64,000 nucleotides of DNA from Dasyornis broadbenti (lineage: Eukaryota; Chordata; Aves; Passeriformes; Dasyornithidae): assembly GCA_013397935.1 (NCBI GenBank), contig VZRN01005169.1:496001-560000 (forward strand), read 5' to 3'. Under the pieces are notes generated by a model. The model was not told the DNA's origin, ran no database searches, and saw only the letters and a list, made by a program, of their open reading frames with translations. The position numbers and the translations under genes are program-made. Each line of letters starts with the position of its first letter. Positions within the stretch are counted from its first letter, which is position 1. This document shows, one piece after another, positions 60,675 through 64,000 of the stretch.

Positions 60675-63600
60675 ATCCATGACTCCAGAAGATGCAGGGC
60701 AGGTGTCAAGCAGCAGAACCCCAGGCTCCAGCCAGCTCTCTGTGTCCTTGAGGCCATCTTTACAGAAAGAGTTGTTCGATTTGAAGAGATTCTGTTTGAG
60801 TTTTTTTGTGGGGCTCATGGCGCTCACTGTTTCTTTTGGAGACATCTGTGTTCAGAGACCTTCAGGGAATGTTTAAACCTGCTCTGAAGGACAGATCCAT
60901 GACCATATTCTGGAACAGTCTCCCACATTTATGTGCTTTCAAGCTGTGGGCACCAGAAGCAGATCACTGAGACTGCACCAGTGGCTGAATAAAAGTCCAG
61001 ATACCTCACCTGAGTACAGGGCAGCTGGGGAGGTATGAAAGGGACTGGATTCTGTACTTGCACCCTCTCCAAATGCCTCACCTTTGTCGCAGGATAAATT
61101 TAATCTGGCATTCAGAGATATGTGTCTCATGTCAGTTTCCCTGCATAAAAGCCTGTATTTACTGTATCTGGAAAAGATGCTGAGATCTGCCTGGGTAAGA
61201 GAATGGGGTGGGATGCTCAGGGGAAGAGCACAGGTCATTGAGCTCCCCCGATCAGCATGATCCATGAGAAATTGCCTATTCAGAGGAGAGAATGCCAATG
61301 TCCTTTTTGTCCTCCACAGTAATCCGAAAAAGCTCTCCAACATCTTGCTTTTATTAATCCATTTGCTATAGATTCTATAGTCACAGAACATCTCTTAGAA
61401 CAAGGCTTGTCCTGCAAGGGTTGTAGTATTATCCATGGTGTTTTGGAACACATTAGGAAGCTGAATGGGGTTGGCAACAAGTAGCTTTCTATCTTTCAAT
61501 CTTCTCTTAATGCACCAGTGGATACGGGGTGGGAGAAGGAGGATGATCAAGGTTAAAACCCTACAGGTAGTTTATCCTCATTAAAGGTCCAGATTTTCAC
61601 AGAAAACCAAGAAAAGTGAATTGCCAATATTTCACGCTCTCCTTTCCCAAGAGCTGACTTCAAAGCTGTTGCTGTTGCCTGAGGGCAGAGCCTGGAGTTC
61701 CCAATATTTGAAAACACCATCCAAGAAAATCTGTCAAGGCCAATATGATAAACGGGCTACTGCAAGAGGGGAGTTTGGCAATCCTACACCACAACTCGAA
61801 ATTATTCCTTATAATACATTGGACTTTACATATTACAAGGCTCCACAGACACTGATCCTCTGCAGACCTCTGCAAGGCCCAGCCAGTGCTGTTGCTCCCA
61901 CTTGGCAGCCAGGATGCTTTCAGGGTAAAAGCCAAGGTGAACTGCCAACACCCTGCAAATCTGGGAGTGTTTGATGCAGGATCAAACCTCAGGGGTCCCA
62001 TTAGCTGGAAGTGCAGACCCACATCCCCTTCCTCCCTCTCCAGCATCTCTCCACCCAACTCATGCTTGCAAACCACACCAGAGACTGGGAGGAGGCTTTC
62101 TAATTTTCATAATTTCCACTCTGAAATGTTGGAAAGCTTCCTTTTTCCATCCTGGACTTTGTTGTAATGTAGCCATTGTGTATCCTCCCATAAACTTTCA
62201 AATGCACCAATAGTGGCAGTTTCCTGCAGGAGAAAAAGGGCTTGCTTCAGTTACAGCAAGTGGGAACCTGGCCAAGGAGAGTCATAAAACCAGAGGACGT
62301 TGATTTTTAAAAGCACGGTTTTGTTAGTGCATTCCAATGTATCCAATCAGTCACCAGAGAGTATTCAAGTGGCCTTGGGGCCAACCTCTGACTTCTGGAG
62401 AATGGTGTCAGGGGAAAGGTAATCAGGCTGATGCCAGTGGATGACCTAGCCCCTCTTCCTGACAATCAGTCACAGCAGTCTTTATGGTGCTGGCCAGGCT
62501 CTGGGTTGCAGAAGCATTTTGAAAACTTTTCATTCCTGAGCTTTGTTTCATGCTAATCCATGGATGCTATTATCCGCCCTAGACTGTGAGGGAAATTGCT
62601 GAAAGATCCAGAACAAGGGTGTAGGCAGCATGAATGTTTTCCTGCAAAGGCCAAGAGACACCATGGGGTCTCTGAATATCCCTTGTAGCACCCAGCTCTA
62701 GTGTTTTCTCTGAAATCACCACCTTTTTCCTCAGGAATCCCCTATTTAAGGGGCTCAGGGTGAAAAAGCCCCATTTTAGAGGGAAGGGAGCAACACATTT
62801 CTGAAATCATTGTCTCTTAGAGAAATTGCAGATGGAAACCCACAAATCCAAACACCCTGAATTGTGTGAAGATGGATCAGGCATCTCATGGAGCCCAGGG
62901 CATCCACCACCACAGTCTTGCACTCAGCCCCTCGCTCAGGAGGTCAGCGCTTTGCAAGGAGAGATTGCAGGCCTGACCTCAAATTCCCCGGGCACCAGCC
63001 TCTGAGAAACCTTCTGTTGTTTCTGTTTCATAATGATTGCCCACTGGGGAGGCACTGACCAACCCTCCCTCCCAGCTCCTAGCTTGCAAAGCCAAGAAAT
63101 ACCAACATGAAAAGGTCCACGTTCTCTTATCCCGGAATGAACTGACCATGTCTGGTCACACAGGGACAGAGCCCAGAATACTATCTACGTGGGCTTTTCT
63201 TTCCCATGACAAGTTTCCCAATCAGAGCTTGGATAAACATTAGGTCATCACCAATTTATAATGGCAGAGATTTATGTCTCTCTTGATCACATTTTTATAG
63301 AAGCAGCAATAAGCTTTAATTATTGCTATTTTACCCATATCTTAATTGCTTTCTGACAAAACTATTTTCAAATCAAACAGACTCACAGCGAGTGTTCCCT
63401 GCCAAGGCAGTGATTCTTGTCTCACTGGACCACTGCCGTGTTCAGTGTTGATTTTGGTGGGCTTCAGGCATAAATCTTCCCAAAGACCATTTCTCTCACT
63501 GCACAGAATAAGAGCCCTATTGTTACAGCAATGATGCATTTGGGACACATCTCTGTTGCTCTTTAGACCAAGGCAGCCACTTAATGGGGCAGTTCTCATT

Positions 63601-64000
63601 GTTGAGTACCCTTTTTCACCTTGTTTTCATGATTGAGCAGAGCAGTCCCAGGTTCTGTACCTGGGGAAGGTGAGGGTGGCAAGGTTGTTGCTCTCTGTCC
63701 CCTCTTCTTGGCCGATCAATAGCTTGGAGGAGTGTTTACACCGAGGTCTAGACAAAAGCACCACAAGAGAAATGTGCAGTCATTTATGCTCCTCCTGCAT
63801 CCTGGAATAAACAAAATTAGGTGAATCAGGACCAACTTTGTCTTTAAGTGCCTGGTTCTCTCAGACCAACACTTATGAAGGAATTTTTTCCTCCCTTTGC
63901 AAGGCTGTGACATGGCTTTGTCAATTGATGTTTGTCCATGATAAGGCTGGACCTCTGCTGTCAGGGCCCATCAGATGTTGTTCTTCACCCCACACATGCA
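60675..64000. other. Unique stretch, no gene seen
   Basis: Short frames of 60-150 codons occur on both strands, for example on the minus strand at 60939-61391 and 61660-62076. None has a domain, start context or splice boundary. No further repeat or RNA gene is recognised up to the window end. Confidence 0.5.

Noticed and set aside
1..64000. tRNA, rRNA, microRNA, CRISPR, operon or retroviral LTR structures
   Set aside because: Scanned by eye for typical microRNA seeds, LTR features and repeat-spacer arrays. None was found, and the sequence is clearly vertebrate genomic DNA. A covariance-model search would be needed to exclude diverged RNA genes.

Overview
The window looks like non-coding DNA of a bird, either intergenic or inside very long introns. 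The evidence is the dominant repeat. Eight CR1 LINE copies are recognisable, and four carry the typical avian 3' terminus, which reads tcatagaat...ggttggaagggacctt on the antisense strand. Two more copies are of an older amniote CR1 type. CpG is depleted, simple repeats are sparse, and there are no Alu/L1-like elements and no recognisable retroviral LTR. The species cannot be named from this sequence.

No gene in the window can be identified with confidence. Open frames are short, and the longest (about 170-210 codons) have random-looking composition. What can be supported is: (1) CR1 copies at about 10.5, 12.6, 22.0-22.5, 22.9-23.1, 25.1-25.6, 33.5-34.0, 54.0-54.3 and 60.4-60.7 kb; (2) tandem repeats, namely a 62-bp minisatellite with three near-identical copies at 9.35-9.53 kb, a 26-bp duplication at 28.06 kb, an 18-bp duplication at 17.87 kb, an uninterrupted (AAT)16 at 52.33 kb, an AT/TATA tract at 43.4 kb and several poly(A)/poly(T) runs; (3) candidate exons that stand out by CpG retention, open frame and splice-site consensus; (4) candidate regulatory sites, including CTCF-like motifs, paired AP-1 motifs and a CpG-retaining block with a HOX/TALE-like composite.

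Layout: 1-9.3 kb is unique sequence with one weak micro-exon candidate. 9.3-12.7 kb holds the minisatellite, two CR1 3' tails and a CTCF-like motif. 12.7-22 kb is unique sequence. 22-25.6 kb is a cluster of three CR1 copies, all antisense. 29.8-33.2 kb holds the best exon candidates on the minus strand: 31022-31235 with both splice sites, and a possible terminal exon at 29994-30161 with a downstream AATAAA. 33.5-34 kb is an old CR1. 38.5-39.0 kb holds a TATA-like promoter and a candidate first coding exon on the plus strand. 42.3-42.5 kb is an enhancer-like block. 49.8-54.3 kb holds regulatory motifs, a second candidate first exon, (AAT)16 and a CR1 tail. The last 10 kb is unique except for one CR1 tail.

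If the candidates are real, the window would contain the end of a minus-strand transcript around 30-31 kb and two alternative 5' exons of a plus-strand gene (38.9 and 51.9 kb). Both of those end in phase 0, so they could splice to one shared exon outside the window. This is inference. None of the predicted peptides is recognised as a known protein.
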